DNA of 64,000 nt from Parasphingopyxis lamellibrachiae (lineage in GTDB: Bacteria > Pseudomonadota > Alphaproteobacteria > Sphingomonadales > Sphingomonadaceae), in contig NZ_QRDP01000004.1 of NCBI RefSeq assembly GCF_003385775.1, positions 975,665 to 1,039,664 of the forward strand. Reading direction: 5' to 3'. Both the position numbers and the translations under genes were made by a program. Shown one piece after another: positions 1-8,676 of this stretch (position 1 is the first letter of the stretch; each line of letters opens with the position of its first letter). The notes beneath the pieces were generated by a model. It worked only from the letters and a program-made list of their open reading frames with translations, was not told the origin of the DNA and searched no databases.

Positions 1-356
1 ATACCGCCGATTGGGCCGAGACCCGGCCATTCGAAGGCGGCCCGGGGCGCGACTGGTATATGGCGATGGGCAAGGTCGAGGGAAAACTCGCCGAACTAGG
101 CCTCGATGCCGACCGCAGCGCCTATTTTGCCTGCACATTGGCGCTGGCCTGGCCCGACGGACATAGCGAAGTTTTCGAGGGGCGGATCGCGGGCATGCTG
201 ACCTGGCCCCCAAGGGGCGAACTGGGCTTCGGCTATGATCCCGTCTTCATGCCCGAGGGGCAGGACCGGACCTTCGCCGAAATCGATCCGCAGGAAAAAC
301 ACGCAATCAGCCACCGTGCCAATGCCTTTGCAAAAATGCTGAAAGCCGTATTCTGA
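1..356 (+). CDS. rdgB: Non-canonical purine NTP pyrophosphatase (RdgB/HAM1), 3' part
   Basis: The reading frame is open from the left edge (first full codon at base 3), so only the C-terminal ~117 residues are present. The family hydrolyses dITP, dXTP and related deaminated nucleotides to the monophosphate and keeps them out of DNA. Visible family marks are the segment ending PFEGGPGRDWYM, the GFGYDPVF motif around the middle of the fragment, and the C-terminal SHRA motif (HAISHRANA) that contributes to substrate binding. The stop is four bases before the hemW start, and rdgB-hemW adjacency is common in alphaproteobacteria. It is a partial gene only because the window begins inside it. Confidence 0.93.
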   Translation, partial: TADWAETRPFEGGPGRDWYMAMGKVEGKLAELGLDADRSAYFACTLALAWPDGHSEVFEGRIAGMLTWPPRGELGFGYDPVFMPEGQDRTFAEIDPQEKHAISHRANAFAKMLKAVF

Positions 357-360
357 GCCG

Positions 361-1479
361 ATGGCCGGCCTTGCGCTCTATATCCACTGGCCCTTCTGCG
401 TCTCCAAATGCCCCTATTGCGACTTTAACAGCCATGTCCGCGACAGCGTCGACCAGGACATGTGGCGCGCGGCCCTGATCGCCGATATGGCGCATGACGC
501 GGCACTGACCGGCGGCACGCCGCTCAGTTCCATTTTCTTTGGCGGCGGTACGCCCTCGCTGATGCCGCCGGAAACCGTTGCCGCGCTAATCGAGGCCGCC
601 GAGCACCATTGGGGATTTGCCGAAGATATCGAGATCACGCTTGAGGCAAACCCGTCATCGGTCGAGTCCGCGCGTTTTGCCGATCTTGCCGGGGCCGGGA
701 TCAACCGCGTTTCCCTCGGCCTGCAGTCGCTGGACGATGAAGCACTGAAATTTCTCGGGCGAGCGCATGATGTACGCGAGGGACTGGCAGCGCTGGACAT
801 CGCGCAAAAAGTGTTCGCCCGCACAAGTTTCGACCTGATCTACGCCCTGCCGGGCCAGAGTGCGGACGCGTGGCAGACCGAGCTTGAGCGAGCGCTCGGC
901 TTCGGCACGGGCCATCTTTCGCTCTACCAGCTCACCATCGAACCGGGGACACGCTTCGCGACCCTTGCCGCGCGCGGCGAGCTTGGCGAGGCCGAGCCGG
1001 ATCACGGCGCGCAGCTTTACGAACTGACGCAAGCGTGCACCGCCACCGCCGGCCTGCCCGCATACGAAATCTCCAACCATGCCCGGCCGGGCGAAGAGAG
1101 CCGCCACAATCTCAGCTATTGGCGCTATCAAAACTATGCCGGCATCGGCCCCGGCGCCCATGGGCGTCGCGGCGACCTTGCGACAACCCGCCACAAAAAA
1201 CCCGAAAACTGGTTATCGGCCGTCGACCGCAACGGACATGGCTTACAGTCCGAAGATCCACTCTCAGCCTATGATCAGGGCGCGGAAAGGCTGATGATGG
1301 GCCTCCGACTGACCGAAGGCGTATCGCGCGATCGCTTTCCCGCCGCACTGCTCGACCGGTCGGCGATAGAGAGGCTGACAGCCCATGGACTGCTGTATCC
1401 GGATACCGACCGTCTTGTCGCTACGCCGCAAGGCCTGCTGGTGCTGAACAGCCTGCTCGCGGAAATCCTCGTCGACTAA
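361..1479 (+). CDS. hemW: Radical SAM haem chaperone HemW (coproporphyrinogen III oxidase-like)
   Basis: A 372-residue radical SAM protein. The iron-sulfur motif is CVSKCPYC with Cys13, Cys17 and Cys20, and the glycine-rich SAM-binding motif GGGTPS follows. HemW proteins resemble oxygen-independent coproporphyrinogen oxidase HemN but act in haem handling; the CxxxCxxC spacing followed directly by DFNSH, the ~370-residue length, and linkage to rdgB are typical of HemW rather than HemN (usually ~450 residues). It is translationally close to rdgB (5-bp gap). The C-terminal region has the HemN_C-like sequence around LMMGLRLTEG. Exact role is by family, not shown here. Confidence 0.93.
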   Translation: MAGLALYIHWPFCVSKCPYCDFNSHVRDSVDQDMWRAALIADMAHDAALTGGTPLSSIFFGGGTPSLMPPETVAALIEAAEHHWGFAEDIEITLEANPSSVESARFADLAGAGINRVSLGLQSLDDEALKFLGRAHDVREGLAALDIAQKVFARTSFDLIYALPGQSADAWQTELERALGFGTGHLSLYQLTIEPGTRFATLAARGELGEAEPDHGAQLYELTQACTATAGLPAYEISNHARPGEESRHNLSYWRYQNYAGIGPGAHGRRGDLATTRHKKPENWLSAVDRNGHGLQSEDPLSAYDQGAERLMMGLRLTEGVSRDRFPAALLDRSAIERLTAHGLLYPDTDRLVATPQGLLVLNSLLAEILVD

Positions 1480-1487
1480 GAGACCGC

Positions 1488-2669
1488 CTAGCCGCCAAAC
1501 CCCGTCGGAGCGGGCGAAACCACGGTAAACCCGTTCGGCCGGATTTGCTGCACCTCGAGCGCGCGCTGGGCAACGCCATTGCTGTCGAAACGGAATGCAC
1601 CGTCAACGCCGGAAAAACCACCTTCGTCGCGCAGTTCGTTTACCGGGAACGGCTGGTCGGTTGGCCATTCGCGGGCGATCCGCACGACCAGCAGGGCCGC
1701 GTCATAGCCGAGGCTCGACAAGCGATAGGGATCGCTGCTGAAGCGCGACCGGTACCGATTGCTCAGCGTGTTGAACATCCTGTCGGACACGCTGGCGAAC
1801 AACGCCCCGTGCATCGCTGGGTCGCGGACCAGGTTCGGCTGGTTGTTCCAGAGTTCCGTACCCAGTATTTGCGCGTCGGTAGCGCCGCGATCCCGGATCA
1901 TCTGCGCGGCTTCGCGCGCCGTCGTTCCGCTGTCGGCGATCAGGATGGCATCGAATTCCCCTTCTCCATTGAGCTGGGTGACCGCCAGCTGCAACGACCG
2001 GCGCGAGCGCGCATAGGTGCGCGTGCCGACAAGGGTTCCGCCGGCGTCCCGCACTGCCCGCGCAAAGGCCGCTGATGCGCGCTGACCATAAAGTCCTTCC
2101 GGGACGAGGGCTGCAAAGCGCCGCGCGCCCTGCCCTGCCGCATAGCTGGTCACCCGTGCAATCGACTGGTCGGGCGTGAATCCCATCAGATAGGTGCCGT
2201 TGCCGGAAACGCTGGTATCGTTCGAAAAAGCGATGACGGGTACACCCGCGCTGCGCGCGACCGGTGCGGTCGAGCGAACATTGTCGGCAAGCAACGGGCC
2301 GAGAATCAGGCGACTGCCATCGGTCAGCGCGCTGTTTGCCGCTCTGGCAGCGCCGCCGACGCTGGCTGTGTCATATGTCGTGATCCGGACCCCTTCGCCG
2401 CCGGCATCCAGGATCGCCATATTCGCGGCGTTGGCGATGGACTGGCCGACACCGGCATTGTTGCCGGATGTCGGCACCAGAAGAGCAATGCGCCGAAGCC
2501 CGTCATCGGGAATGCCGGTCGTGATTTCGGTTTGTTCGGGCGGTGTCGTTTCAGGAGGACCGGAGCGCGGCAGGATTGCCTGACACCCTGCCAGGGCCAA
2601 GGCCATGCAGATAATGCCAAACCGTGAAAGAGTCGAATGCCGTTGCCCCGAGAGCCGCTGTGATGCCAT
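1488..2669 (-). CDS. Penicillin-binding protein activator, LpoA-like periplasmic lipoprotein
   Basis: A 393-residue protein with a lipoprotein signal: a hydrophobic stretch ending LALAGC, giving Cys29 as the lipid-modified residue, followed by a proline-rich linker. The rest resembles type I periplasmic binding proteins of the Leu/Ile/Val family, with RIALLVPTSG at the start of the fold and GYDAALLV near the end. In proteobacteria this LpoA-type fold next to rsmI and yraN is an outer-membrane lipoprotein that stimulates class A penicillin-binding proteins. The assignment to PBP activation is from family and neighbourhood. It is divergent from rsmI with almost no space between the two starts. 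Confidence 0.8.
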   Translation of the reverse strand: MASQRLSGQRHSTLSRFGIICMALALAGCQAILPRSGPPETTPPEQTEITTGIPDDGLRRIALLVPTSGNNAGVGQSIANAANMAILDAGGEGVRITTYDTASVGGAARAANSALTDGSRLILGPLLADNVRSTAPVARSAGVPVIAFSNDTSVSGNGTYLMGFTPDQSIARVTSYAAGQGARRFAALVPEGLYGQRASAAFARAVRDAGGTLVGTRTYARSRRSLQLAVTQLNGEGEFDAILIADSGTTAREAAQMIRDRGATDAQILGTELWNNQPNLVRDPAMHGALFASVSDRMFNTLSNRYRSRFSSDPYRLSSLGYDAALLVVRIAREWPTDQPFPVNELRDEGGFSGVDGAFRFDSNGVAQRALEVQQIRPNGFTVVSPAPTGFGG

Positions 2670-2681
2670 GACGTGAATCCT

Positions 2682-3521
2682 ATGAACGATACGCTACTAC
2701 CCGGTCTTTACATCGTCGCGACCCCCATCGGCAACTTGCAAGATGTGTCGGCGCGCGCCGAATCGACTTTGCGGCACGCGGATATCATCGCGGTGGAAGA
2801 CAGCCGGGTGACCGCAAAGTTGCTCAACCATCTGGGTATCAAGAAACAGATAATCGCCTACCACGATCATGTTTCCGAAAAAGCACGCGCAGACCTGATC
2901 GCACGGATGGGAGATCAGGCCGTCGCGCTGGTGTCCGATGCCGGTACGCCGCTGATATCGGACCCCGGGTTCAAGCTTGTACGGGAGGCACGCACGGCCG
3001 GCCATCTTGTAACCACGATCCCGGGGCCCTGCGCTGCCGTGGCCGCACTCACGCTCGTCGGTTTACCAACCGACCGCTTCCTCTTTGCTGGATTTTTGCC
3101 CTCCAAAACCAAGGCGCGCACGGAAACGATCGCGGAGCTCGGCGCGGTGCGGGCGACGCTGGTGTTTTACGAATCGGGCCCGCGGCTGGGAAAATCGCTT
3201 CATGCGCTGGCCGAAACGCTGGGCGAACGCGAAGCCGCTATCGCCCGGGAAATCAGCAAAAAATTCGAGGAAACGGTAACCGGGACACTGTCCGAGCTTG
3301 CGGCCCGCTATGCCGACTCACCGCCCAAGGGTGAGATCGTGATTATCGTCAGCCCGCCCGGCTCGGCCTGCGCGGCGAGTCCAGTCGATATCGACGCGGC
3401 GCTCGCCGAAGCCCTGACCAGGCTGCCACCGGGCAAGGCTGCGCGCGAGGTCGCCAAAGCGCTCGGCCTGCCGAGCGAGGGCCTTTACGAACGCGCCATG
3501 GCGCTCAAAGAGGAAAGATGA
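2682..3521 (+). CDS. rsmI: 16S rRNA (cytidine(1402)-2'-O)-methyltransferase RsmI
   Basis: A SAM-dependent methyltransferase of the tetrapyrrole-methylase fold, about 279 residues, which 2'-O-methylates C1402 of 16S rRNA. Family marks are GLYIVATPIGNL at the N-terminus, VSDAGTPLISDPG near residue 85-97, and the PGPCAAV segment after it. I chose ATG at 2682, which gives the standard N-terminus MNDTLLPGLYIVATPIGNL; a GTG three codons upstream (2673) is possible. Neither has a clear Shine-Dalgarno sequence. The stop overlaps the yraN start by four bases (ATGA), so the two are translationally coupled. Confidence 0.95.
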   Translation: MNDTLLPGLYIVATPIGNLQDVSARAESTLRHADIIAVEDSRVTAKLLNHLGIKKQIIAYHDHVSEKARADLIARMGDQAVALVSDAGTPLISDPGFKLVREARTAGHLVTTIPGPCAAVAALTLVGLPTDRFLFAGFLPSKTKARTETIAELGAVRATLVFYESGPRLGKSLHALAETLGEREAAIAREISKKFEETVTGTLSELAARYADSPPKGEIVIIVSPPGSACAASPVDIDAALAEALTRLPPGKAAREVAKALGLPSEGLYERAMALKEER

Positions 3522-3868
3522 ACCGCGCCCGCGCCGAACGCAGCGGCCGGCGCGGAGAGACACTTGCCGCATGGTATTTGCGTCTCAAAGGCTATCGCAT
3601 CCTTGCCCGCCGCCAGCGTACGCCGCGCGGCGAAGTCGATCTGGTCGCGAAACGCGGCAAAACAATCATATTCGTCGAGGTTAAAACCCGCAAAACGGCC
3701 ATAGAACTCGATCTCGCCATCGACGAGCGCCGACTGGCCCGCGTGGCGGCCGCAGCGGAAATCCTCGCGCCTCGCTATGCCCGAAATGGCGAAGATATCC
3801 GGATCGATGTCATCCTGACGGCGCCGGGACGCCGGCCCCGGCATATTGAAAATGCTTGGATGGGGTAA
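3518..3868 (+). CDS. YraN family (UPF0102) putative endonuclease-fold protein
   Basis: A 116-residue protein of the UPF0102/YraN family, which has a restriction-endonuclease-like fold. The characteristic string is RTPRGEVDLVAKRGKTIIFV followed by EVKTRK, containing the E-x-D...E-x-K type residues seen in PD-(D/E)XK nucleases. The substrate of the family is not established. It overlaps rsmI by four bases, an arrangement conserved in many proteobacteria, and is followed 64 bp later by gshB. Confidence 0.9.
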   Translation: MNRARAERSGRRGETLAAWYLRLKGYRILARRQRTPRGEVDLVAKRGKTIIFVEVKTRKTAIELDLAIDERRLARVAAAAEILAPRYARNGEDIRIDVILTAPGRRPRHIENAWMG

Positions 3869-3932
3869 AGCAGGACTGCGCTTGATTGCGCGCCATCCAG
3901 CGCTATTGCCTGATGCCTATTAGGAGATACCC

Positions 3933-4877
3933 ATGCCACTCAATATCGCGGTCCAGATGGATCCCATGGAAAAGGTCAATATCGCCGGGGATTCGAGCTT
4001 TGCCATCATGCTCGCCGGGCAGGCGCGCGACCACAGTTTCTGGCACTATGACGTCGGCGAACTCACTTATCATGCCGATGGACGGCTGACGACGCGCGCA
4101 CGGCCGGTGACGGTCCAGCGTGTCGAGGGCAATCATCATAGCTTTGGCGACTTCGAAAACATCGATCTGCGCGCAGATATCGATGTCGTTCTGATGCGGC
4201 AGGATCCGCCCTTCGACCTTTCCTATATCACCGCGACGCACCTGCTCGAACGCATCCATCCCGACACCCTGGTCGTCAACGATCCCGCTTCGGTGCGCAA
4301 CGCGCCGGAAAAACTGTTCGTGCTCGATTTCGCGGATTTCATGCCCCCAACGATGATTACCCGCAGCCTCGACGATACCCGCGCCTTCCAGCGCGAGCAT
4401 GGCGCGATCGTTGTGAAGCCGCTTTACGGCAATGCCGGGTCCGCCGTCTTCTTTGTTGGCGAAGAGGATCGCAACCTTGCCGCGCTGACCGAATTGTTCG
4501 GCGATGTGTGGGTCGAACCGTTCATGGTGCAGGCCTTCCTTCCCGATGTCAGCCAGGGCGACAAGCGCATCATCCTCGTCGATGGCGAACCGACCGGCGG
4601 GGTGAACCGGCTGCCCAAAAAGGGCGAGATACGCTCCAATTTCGCCGTCGGTGGATCGGGTGCGGCATCCGAGCTCACGCCCCGCGAACTGGAAATATGT
4701 GAAGCGCTTGGCCCCGAACTCAAGAAACGCGGGCTGCTGTTCGTCGGAATCGACGTGATCGGCGGTTATCTGACCGAGATCAACGTCACCTCGCCGACGG
4801 GGATTGTCTCCATCGACGCGTTTAACGGGACGGACACCGGCGCGAAAATCTGGGATGCGATCGAAAGTAAGCTTTAG
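3933..4877 (+). CDS. gshB: Glutathione synthase
   Basis: A 314-residue ATP-grasp enzyme that joins gamma-glutamylcysteine and glycine to make glutathione. The N-terminal domain begins MPLNIAVQMDPMEKV. The ATP-grasp part carries the lysine/glycine-rich nucleotide loop VVKPLYGNAGSAVFF near residue 160-174. The metal-binding C-terminal segment is GYLTEINVTSPTGI. The start is preceded by TAGGAGATA, a good ribosome-binding site. The rsmI-yraN-gshB order is widespread in alphaproteobacteria. The last four bases overlap the convergent xerC gene. Glutathione supply is relevant to the two glutathione S-transferases encoded at 38.8-40.6 kb. Confidence 0.96.
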   Translation: MPLNIAVQMDPMEKVNIAGDSSFAIMLAGQARDHSFWHYDVGELTYHADGRLTTRARPVTVQRVEGNHHSFGDFENIDLRADIDVVLMRQDPPFDLSYITATHLLERIHPDTLVVNDPASVRNAPEKLFVLDFADFMPPTMITRSLDDTRAFQREHGAIVVKPLYGNAGSAVFFVGEEDRNLAALTELFGDVWVEPFMVQAFLPDVSQGDKRIILVDGEPTGGVNRLPKKGEIRSNFAVGGSGAASELTPRELEICEALGPELKKRGLLFVGIDVIGGYLTEINVTSPTGIVSIDAFNGTDTGAKIWDAIESKL

Positions 4878-5803
4878 GCGCGCGGATGGGCGTTGCGGTA
4901 CACGTCCAGCAGATGCGCCGCATCGACTGAGGTATAGATCTGCGTCGAGCTGAGGCTCGCATGGCCAAGCAGTTCCTGGAGAGAGCGCAGGTCCGCGCCC
5001 CGCGCCAGCAAATGCGTTGCGAAACTGTGTCTCAGAGCATGGGGGGTCGTCTTGCCGGACAGGCCGAGCCGAACGCGCGCCCCCCGCACTGCACGGCGCA
5101 CGATATCGCTGCCCAAAGCGCCGCCGCGGACACCACGAAACAGCGGATCGCCATGCCCGATCGCATAGGGGCACAACCGCTCATATTCCTCGATCGCTGC
5201 GCGCACCGTGTCGAGCAACGGCACGATCCTCGTCTTGTCGCGCTTGCCGGTGACCGAAAGCGTCTCGCCGAGCGGCAATATGGCGCCCGTCAGGCCCAGA
5301 GCTTCGCCGACACGCAATCCTGCGCCATAGAGCAATAGCAGCACCGCCCAGTCGCGCGCCGCGATCCAGGGTTCATCGGCCTGCGCGGCGACATCCCCGG
5401 CAAGCGCCAATGCTTCATCAGGGGAAACCGGTCGCGGCACGCCCGGCTTGAGCTTGGGCCCCTTCACCCTGGGTATGCTTGCCTGTTCGCCTGCTCGTTC
5501 AGCGACAAAAGCCAGAAAACCGCGCAGCGACGAAAGCTCCCGCGCCGTCGAGCGATTGGCTAGCCCCTCATTGCGACGAAAGGCCAGAAAGGCACGCAAA
5601 TCGGCGGCATCGAGTGCGAGGAGAGTTTTGGATGTGATCGCCTCGCCGCGATGTTTGCCGAGAAAGGCAATCAGCCGGTGTGCAGCAGCGACATAGGCAC
5701 GGATTGTATGGGGAGAACGCCGCCGATCGCGGCCAAGATGAGCCGCCCACTCTTCCGCGAGCGGGGCAGCGGGATGAAAATCAGGGCTCAGGGGAGCAAC
5801 CAC
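4874..5803 (-). CDS. xerC: Tyrosine recombinase XerC
   Basis: A 309-residue tyrosine recombinase of the Xer type, which resolves chromosome dimers at dif together with XerD. The N-terminal SAM-like core-binding domain (residues ~15-105) contains SPHTIRAYVAA. The catalytic set is complete: Arg164 in YGAGLRVGEAL, Lys187 in the beta-hairpin VTGKRDKTR, His255 and Arg258 in HALRHSF, His281 in LLGHASLSSTQ, and nucleophile Tyr290. It starts with GTG and overlaps the upstream DUF484 gene by 16 bases, a pairing seen across proteobacteria. I call it XerC rather than XerD because of the DUF484 linkage. Confidence 0.92.
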   Translation of the reverse strand: MVAPLSPDFHPAAPLAEEWAAHLGRDRRRSPHTIRAYVAAAHRLIAFLGKHRGEAITSKTLLALDAADLRAFLAFRRNEGLANRSTARELSSLRGFLAFVAERAGEQASIPRVKGPKLKPGVPRPVSPDEALALAGDVAAQADEPWIAARDWAVLLLLYGAGLRVGEALGLTGAILPLGETLSVTGKRDKTRIVPLLDTVRAAIEEYERLCPYAIGHGDPLFRGVRGGALGSDIVRRAVRGARVRLGLSGKTTPHALRHSFATHLLARGADLRSLQELLGHASLSSTQIYTSVDAAHLLDVYRNAHPRA

Positions 5804-6348
5804 CGGCCGAGCAGACGCGCCAGGCTGTCGCCTAGAAAGCCTAGTAATTCGGCCCCTTCATGGGCCTCCATATCCTGGCTTTCGCGTTGCCCGAGTGCCA
5901 GCAAGCCGGATGGCAACGGCGTTTCGTTGTCGAGCCGAACCAACGCTTCGGCGCGGACAAATTCAGCGGCTGGGCCGAACAGCGGATGGCCGCGCTCGCA
6001 ATCGCGCAGGACTACGCCCGCAACATCGGCAGCGGCCTTTTCGATCAGTCGGCGCTCGACGAACTGCATCCCGGCAATATCGGCGCGCACGCCCTTATCG
6101 CCGACATAAAGAGCCAGGCTCACCGCATCCACGCCGAGGATATCGGGCCATTCCTGGGTTACGATATGGAGGAGATGATCGAGCCCTTCCGCAGAAATCG
6201 CCGCAAGCACGGCATCGTGAATAGCCGCTGTCGCGCCCGAATGGCCGCGCGCAAAGGCCAGCAGGTCTCGATTATCCTCTTCGGCCTGCGCCACCCGGCG
6301 CTGCAACTGCGCAACCGCGCCCGTTTCAAAGTCTATCACCGTACCCAT
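5788..6348 (-). CDS. DUF484 family protein
   Basis: A 186-residue protein of the DUF484 family, which is distantly GAF-like. The N-terminal quarter is a predicted coiled coil (VAQLQRRVAQAEEDNRDLL). The middle contains the GAF-like beta segments around LGVDAVSLALYVGD. No catalytic residues are known for the family. The gene directly precedes and overlaps xerC, the usual position for DUF484, so a shared transcript is likely. Function is unknown. Confidence 0.85.
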   Translation of the reverse strand: MGTVIDFETGAVAQLQRRVAQAEEDNRDLLAFARGHSGATAAIHDAVLAAISAEGLDHLLHIVTQEWPDILGVDAVSLALYVGDKGVRADIAGMQFVERRLIEKAAADVAGVVLRDCERGHPLFGPAAEFVRAEALVRLDNETPLPSGLLALGQRESQDMEAHEGAELLGFLGDSLARLLGRWLLP

Positions 6349-6409
6349 GGCCGGGATTCTACCCCAAACATGGTTAAGAAGATATGAGTTTTTGGGCTGG
6401 AAACAGGAC

Positions 6410-7765
6410 CTAGAAGATTGCGAACAGGCCTAGCGCAACAGCCAGGCCGATCAGCGGCACGATCACCGTCAATGCGCCGACCGGGCCATAGGCATCGGCA
6501 TGCGTCTCACCGCAGATCGCGCGGATCGTCGTCACGACATAGCCATTGTGCGGCAGGCTATCGAGCGCGCCCGAGGCAATAGCGACAGTCCGGTGCAATT
6601 CTTCTGCGCTAGCCCCTGCATCGATATAATGCGGCGCGATAAGCGGCAGCGCGATACTCTGCCCGCCCGATGCGGAACCGGTCAGGCCGGCAATCACGGT
6701 CACCGCTATGGCCGCGCCGATAAGCGGGTCTCCCGGTAAATTCTGTACCAGTATCAGCGCCTCCTGAAAGGCGGGTGACAGCGATGCCACGGCCCCGAAG
6801 CCGACGACCGCGCAGGTATTGGTGATCGCAACAACAGCGCCGGTTGCGCCCTTTGAAAAGGCTTCCGGCATCTTCGCCCTGCTCTTCAGGCCGACCAGAA
6901 GTGCAATCAGCGTTCCCGAACCCAGCGCTGCGACCAGCGCCCATTTGTCTAGGGATTCCGCCGGCATGATCGCGGACAGCGGCCCCAATTGCTGCGGATA
7001 CTGGAAAATCATGAACACGCCGAGCACGGCGATAAGCGGGAGCAGGCAGAGAAAGGGATTGGGCAGCACCCTGCCGACATCCACAACATCGTCGGTGTCG
7101 CGACCTTCAAAGGTTTCACCCCGCGCCACCGCCCGTTTCACCATATGTTGCAGCCAGACAAAGCCGAGAGCCGCCATCAGGATCGCGACCACCAGGCTCA
7201 CCTCCCAGGCGGCATAGGCGGTCGTGCCGAGATGCTGCATCGGAATCAGGTTCTGGATTTCGGGAGAGCCCGCACTCGTCATGGTGAAGGTAACCGAGCC
7301 GAAGCAGAGGGCGGCGGGAATGAAGCGGCGGGGCAGATTGGCCTCACGGAAAAGGCTGACCGCCAGCGAATAGACGGAGAAGGCGACGATAAAGACGCTG
7401 ACCCCGCCATAGGTCAGCAGCGCGCAGGCAGCGACAACGGCTAGAACCGCATGTTTAATGCCGATTTTCTCTATGATCCAGTGGGCCACGCTCGCCGCCG
7501 CACCCGATGCACCCATCACCTCGCCAAAAATGGCTCCGAGCAGGAACATGAAAAACCAGTTCCCGAAAAAGCCCGTGAAGCCCGCCATATAGCTTGTCGC
7601 GAAATCAGGCGCCCCAGCAGCGGCCAGTGGCGGCAGCCATGCGATGCCGCTTGTTGCGGCGACGAGAGCGGCGGCGACCGGCCCGGCGATCAGTATGTTC
7701 ACGCCGCGCACCGTCATCCAGATCAACAGCGCCAACGCCCCAACCAGGCCTATCGTGCTTATCAT
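6410..7765 (-). CDS. GntP-family organic-acid permease
   Basis: An integral membrane transporter of about 451 residues with at least ten hydrophobic segments, resembling GntP-family carriers for gluconate, hydroxybutyrate and related acids. Typical elements are the N-terminal segment IGLVGALALLIWMTVRG, the loop TMTSAGSPEIQNLIPM, and the C-terminal SGALDSLPHNGYVVT. I chose ATG at 7765 because GAGGGAGGGGAC lies just upstream; a longer open frame to 7816 lacks this. It stands alone between DUF484 and a long gene-free stretch. The substrate cannot be told from sequence. A CRP-like palindrome lies about 200 bp upstream. Confidence 0.83.
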   Translation of the reverse strand: MISTIGLVGALALLIWMTVRGVNILIAGPVAAALVAATSGIAWLPPLAAAGAPDFATSYMAGFTGFFGNWFFMFLLGAIFGEVMGASGAAASVAHWIIEKIGIKHAVLAVVAACALLTYGGVSVFIVAFSVYSLAVSLFREANLPRRFIPAALCFGSVTFTMTSAGSPEIQNLIPMQHLGTTAYAAWEVSLVVAILMAALGFVWLQHMVKRAVARGETFEGRDTDDVVDVGRVLPNPFLCLLPLIAVLGVFMIFQYPQQLGPLSAIMPAESLDKWALVAALGSGTLIALLVGLKSRAKMPEAFSKGATGAVVAITNTCAVVGFGAVASLSPAFQEALILVQNLPGDPLIGAAIAVTVIAGLTGSASGGQSIALPLIAPHYIDAGASAEELHRTVAIASGALDSLPHNGYVVTTIRAICGETHADAYGPVGALTVIVPLIGLAVALGLFAIF

Positions 7766-8174
7766 CGCGTCCCCTCCCTCGCCCTTCGCGTCTAACCCCG
7801 AAGGGATAGCGGTCAATAGGCGTCCGTGCGGCGCTATTCAAAAAAGATATCTGTTGGTCATACGGCTCGCGCTCACCGGTATCGTCCGCTTCATGCACGA
7901 TCCAGGAGCACCGGTGCGGCAGACCAAGCGGCCGGCAAGGTGGGCGTTGCCCGCCAATCCGGAATCCTGTGACCTGCATCACAAAGCGAATCGCCGAACC
8001 CGCCCATAGCTGTTTGCGGCGATAACGACTCTCCAAAGCCGAAATCGCCAAGGCCATCATGGTTCATCCGGTTTTTTGCGACCCGACCGGACGCCATGGT
8101 GGCCGTTTTTCCATGCTTTCGGCGAAGGAAAAGGCTTGTTCTCAGCCGAGTGTTGAACATCTTTTAGGGGAAAA
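7766..8174. other. 409-bp gene-free stretch between permease and tRNA-Val
   Basis: No convincing gene was found. Short open frames on the minus strand (for example 7891..8160) show no recognisable protein and no ribosome-binding site. The stretch contains a perfect TGTGA-N6-TCACA palindrome (7968..7983) and is the upstream region of the GntP permease and the downstream region of tRNA-Val. No integrase or attachment-like repeat was seen next to the tRNA. Confidence 0.6.
7968..7983. promoter_or_regulatory. CRP/FNR-family operator candidate
   Basis: The sequence TGTGACCTGCATCACA is a perfect match to the CRP consensus TGTGA-N6-TCACA. It lies about 203 bp upstream of the GntP-like permease start, in otherwise gene-free DNA. 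A match of ten fixed bases is expected by chance far less than once in a window this size, but binding is inferred only. Confidence 0.45.
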
Positions 8175-8249
8175 TGGTGGGCACGGCTGGGATTGAACCA
8201 GCGACCCCTGCGATGTCAACACAGTGCTCTACCACTGAGCTACGCGCCC
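8175..8249 (-). tRNA. tRNA-Val (anticodon GAC)
   Basis: Read on the minus strand, the 75-base sequence folds as a full cloverleaf. The acceptor stem pairs GGGCGCG with CGTGCCC, with A as discriminator and an encoded CCA end. The D arm is GCTC-AGTGGTA-GAGC. The anticodon stem CTGTG/CGCAG carries loop TTGACAT, which gives anticodon GAC (valine). The T arm is GCTGG-TTCAATC-CCAGC. It is a single tRNA, not part of an operon with other RNAs. Confidence 0.95.
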
Positions 8250-8301
8250 ACGCGAACGGGCTATCTAGTGGAGCGGTTGCAACTGCGCAACCGCTGATTT
8301 C

Positions 8302-8676
8302 TCAAAGCCCCGATGCGTCGCCGACTTCGAACATCCGGTCGACCTCAAGTACGAGATCGCGCAGGTGAAACGGCTTTGAAAGCACCTTGGCATTGGGCGG
8401 CGTCTTGTTGTTTTTCAGTGCCACGGCCGCAAATCCGGTGATGAACATAACCCGCATATCGGAAGCGATTTTTGCGGCTTCCTGAGCCAGTTCGATTCCG
8501 TCCATGCCCGGCATGACGATATCTGTCAGCAACAGATCATAGGTATTTTTCTCAAGCAGAGGCAGGGCCGAAATACCGGAATCCGCCGTATCGACGGCAT
8601 ATCCCGTCCGTTCGAGCGCGCGCTTCAGATATTCGCGCATCGACATATCGTCCTCTGCCAAAAGGATACGGATCAT
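8302..8676 (-). CDS. cpdR: Cell-cycle single-domain response regulator CpdR
   Basis: A 124-residue stand-alone receiver domain. The acidic pocket is Glu8-Asp9-Asp10, the phospho-acceptor is Asp52 in LLLTDIVMPGMDG, the switch threonine is Thr80 and the conserved lysine is Lys101 in LSKPF. The string MFITGFAAVAL is characteristic of CpdR. In Caulobacter, unphosphorylated CpdR directs ClpXP to substrates such as CtrA regulators, and phosphorylation via CckA-ChpT switches it off. No output domain is present, as expected. It is divergent from an N-formylglutamate amidohydrolase, a neighbour pair often seen in alphaproteobacteria. Confidence 0.93.
   Translation of the reverse strand: MIRILLAEDDMSMREYLKRALERTGYAVDTADSGISALPLLEKNTYDLLLTDIVMPGMDGIELAQEAAKIASDMRVMFITGFAAVALKNNKTPPNAKVLSKPFHLRDLVLEVDRMFEVGDASGL

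Noticed and set aside
3903..5174. 423-codon open frame opposite gshB
   Set aside because: gshB on the plus strand has clear ATP-grasp motifs; the opposite frame overlaps two real genes.
7891..8160. 89-codon minus-strand frame in the gene-free stretch
   Set aside because: No ribosome-binding site and no recognisable protein; it also spans the CRP-like palindrome.
8175..8249. tRNA-Val as an integration site for a mobile element
   Set aside because: No integrase, no repeat of the tRNA 3' end and no change of composition on either side.
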